This document shows positions 30,472 to 31,263 of a DNA stretch of 31,263 nt, piece by piece; the stretch's first letter is position 1; every line of letters begins with the position of its first letter. The position numbers and the translations under genes were made by a program. The notes beneath the pieces were generated by a model. That model made no database searches. It was not told the origin of the DNA and saw only the letters and a list, made by a program, of their open reading frames with translations. The DNA is from Streptomyces sp. 6-11-2 (lineage in GTDB: Bacteria > Actinomycetota > Actinomycetes > Streptomycetales > Streptomycetaceae): NCBI RefSeq assembly GCF_006540305.1, contig NZ_BJOR01000003.1, forward strand, positions 1 to 31,263, written 5' to 3'.

Positions 30472-31263
30472 TTAGGCGGCGCGGCGGGTCTTGCGGCGGC
30501 GTACTGCGACGGCGGTGCCGGCACCGGCGACGACCAGCGCGGCGGCCATACCGGCGATTGCGGCGGTGTTGTCGTTCGTACCGGTCTCGGCGAGGTCGGA
30601 GCCCGTGGCCGCAGTCTTTAGGGCGTGGTGGTTCTTCGGGGCGTGGTTGGTCTTCATGGTCTTGTTGATCCAGTCCGCGTAGGCGTGCGCGTTGGTGTAG
30701 AGGCCAGGGCCCTCCGAGCACGGCACCTTCGGGGCACCGGGCCCGGAGGTGACGCCGATCAGTTCCCAGCGGCCGTTCCGGCCCTTTTGGACCTGCGGCC
30801 CGCCGGAGTCCCCGAAGCACGCCATGGCCTTGGGCACGGTGGTGATGGTGCACAGCCGGGTCGGGCCCGCGTAGCCCGGCGCGCACTCGGACACAGCGCC
30901 CCTGCGGGTGTTCAGCTCCTGCAGCCGGTCCGGGAACTTGAGCTCGGTGTCGACGGTGGTGCCGAAGCCCAGGAGCCGGGTCGGCGTGCCGGGTCCCCCG
31001 ACATGCTCGGCGATCTTGATGGGCTGCTGGGCGACCGGGCGGTCCAGGCGTATCAGCGCGAGGTCGTTGTTGTTGGCGGCCTTGCCCTCGCCGTTCACAT
31101 AGCCGGGGTGGACGAAGATCCGGTCGATCTTCCGGACGGTGCCGCCGGACTTGCGGTGCTCGCTGCCGACGCGCACGATGCCGTCCAGCTCGAGGCCGTC
31201 ACCCTTCACGCAGTGGGCCGCCGTCAGTACCCACTGCTGATCGATCAGCGACGCCCCGCAGGT
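30472..31263 (-). CDS. Trypsin-like (S1) serine protease body with LAETG sorting tail
   Basis: The gene enters at the window end and continues the protease begun at 192 if the molecule is circular. Numbered on the joined protein, the catalytic triad is His81 (VLTAAHC), Asp131 ([10 protein letters not shown]) and Ser217 (ACFGDSGGP). Six visible cysteines include pairs usual for S1 proteases. After the catalytic domain a His/Lys-rich linker leads to LAETG (288-292), a hydrophobic segment and RRRKTRRAA. This is a cell-wall sorting signal of the LAXTG kind used by class E sortases of Streptomyces, so the protease should be attached to peptidoglycan. No sortase gene is in the window. The stop (TAA, 30472) directly abuts an ISAzo13 remnant. 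Confidence 0.93.
   Translation of the reverse strand, partial: TCGASLIDQQWVLTAAHCVKGDGLELDGIVRVGSEHRKSGGTVRKIDRIFVHPGYVNGEGKAANNNDLALIRLDRPVAQQPIKIAEHVGGPGTPTRLLGFGTTVDTELKFPDRLQELNTRRGAVSECAPGYAGPTRLCTITTVPKAMACFGDSGGPQVQKGRNGRWELIGVTSGPGAPKVPCSEGPGLYTNAHAYADWINKTMKTNHAPKNHHALKTAATGSDLAETGTNDNTAAIAGMAAALVVAGAGTAVAVRRRKTRRAA

Overview
The window reads as actinomycete DNA, almost certainly Streptomyces or a close relative. It is GC-rich, many genes start with GTG and overlap by 1-8 bases, and it carries an SsgA-like sporulation protein, a protease with a LAETG sortase tail, a GH18 chitinase and a sensor-kinase/LuxR pair. No rRNA, tRNA or CRISPR array was found.

The two window ends fit together. 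A minus-strand trypsin-like protease gene starts at 192 and runs off base 1 after exactly 64 codons. The missing remainder of such a protease enters at base 31263 and runs to 30472, exactly 264 codons. Joined end to start they give one complete 327-residue secreted protease in frame. The window is therefore best read as a closed circle of 31,263 bp, or one unit of a head-to-tail tandem array assembled as a circle. I recognise no replication initiator, partition gene, relaxase or intact integrase, so its nature is open.

Layout. 0-4.7 kb: protease start, a broken IS21-family transposase, a frameshifted DUF402 gene, an SsgA-like gene, and a small secreted His/Asp-rich protein behind a structured leader and a second copy of the protease promoter region. 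4.7-9 kb: divergent WYL regulator and VOC protein, two unidentified broken genes, an alcohol dehydrogenase and a shattered UvrD helicase. 10-16.5 kb: the most coherent block, all on the plus strand: a fumarase/aspartase-superfamily lyase, a tiny 55-codon gene, a GntR/FCD regulator, and a complete PotDBCA-like ABC importer. This looks like a substrate-inducible uptake and C-N (or C-O) bond cleavage pathway whose substrate I cannot name. 16.8-17.5 kb: a Nudix gene between 18-bp inverted repeats. 17.5-21.6 kb: Y-family polymerase remnant, alpha/beta hydrolase with its TetR regulator and operator, DUF4260 membrane protein, IS701 and IS5 scraps. 21.7-25.3 kb: chitinase and divergent ROK regulator. 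25.3-27.8 kb: a mosaic of small gene fragments around a 5'-truncated SpoIIE-type phosphatase. 27.9-31.3 kb: response regulator and sensor kinase, an ISAzo13 scrap, and the protease body.

About sixteen gene remnants with frameshifts, stops or deletions lie among intact long genes. Because the long genes are clean, the frameshifts look like real decay rather than poor sequence, as in a chromosome arm or an accessory replicon. Everything here rests on reading the sequence and on family knowledge; no database search was run.
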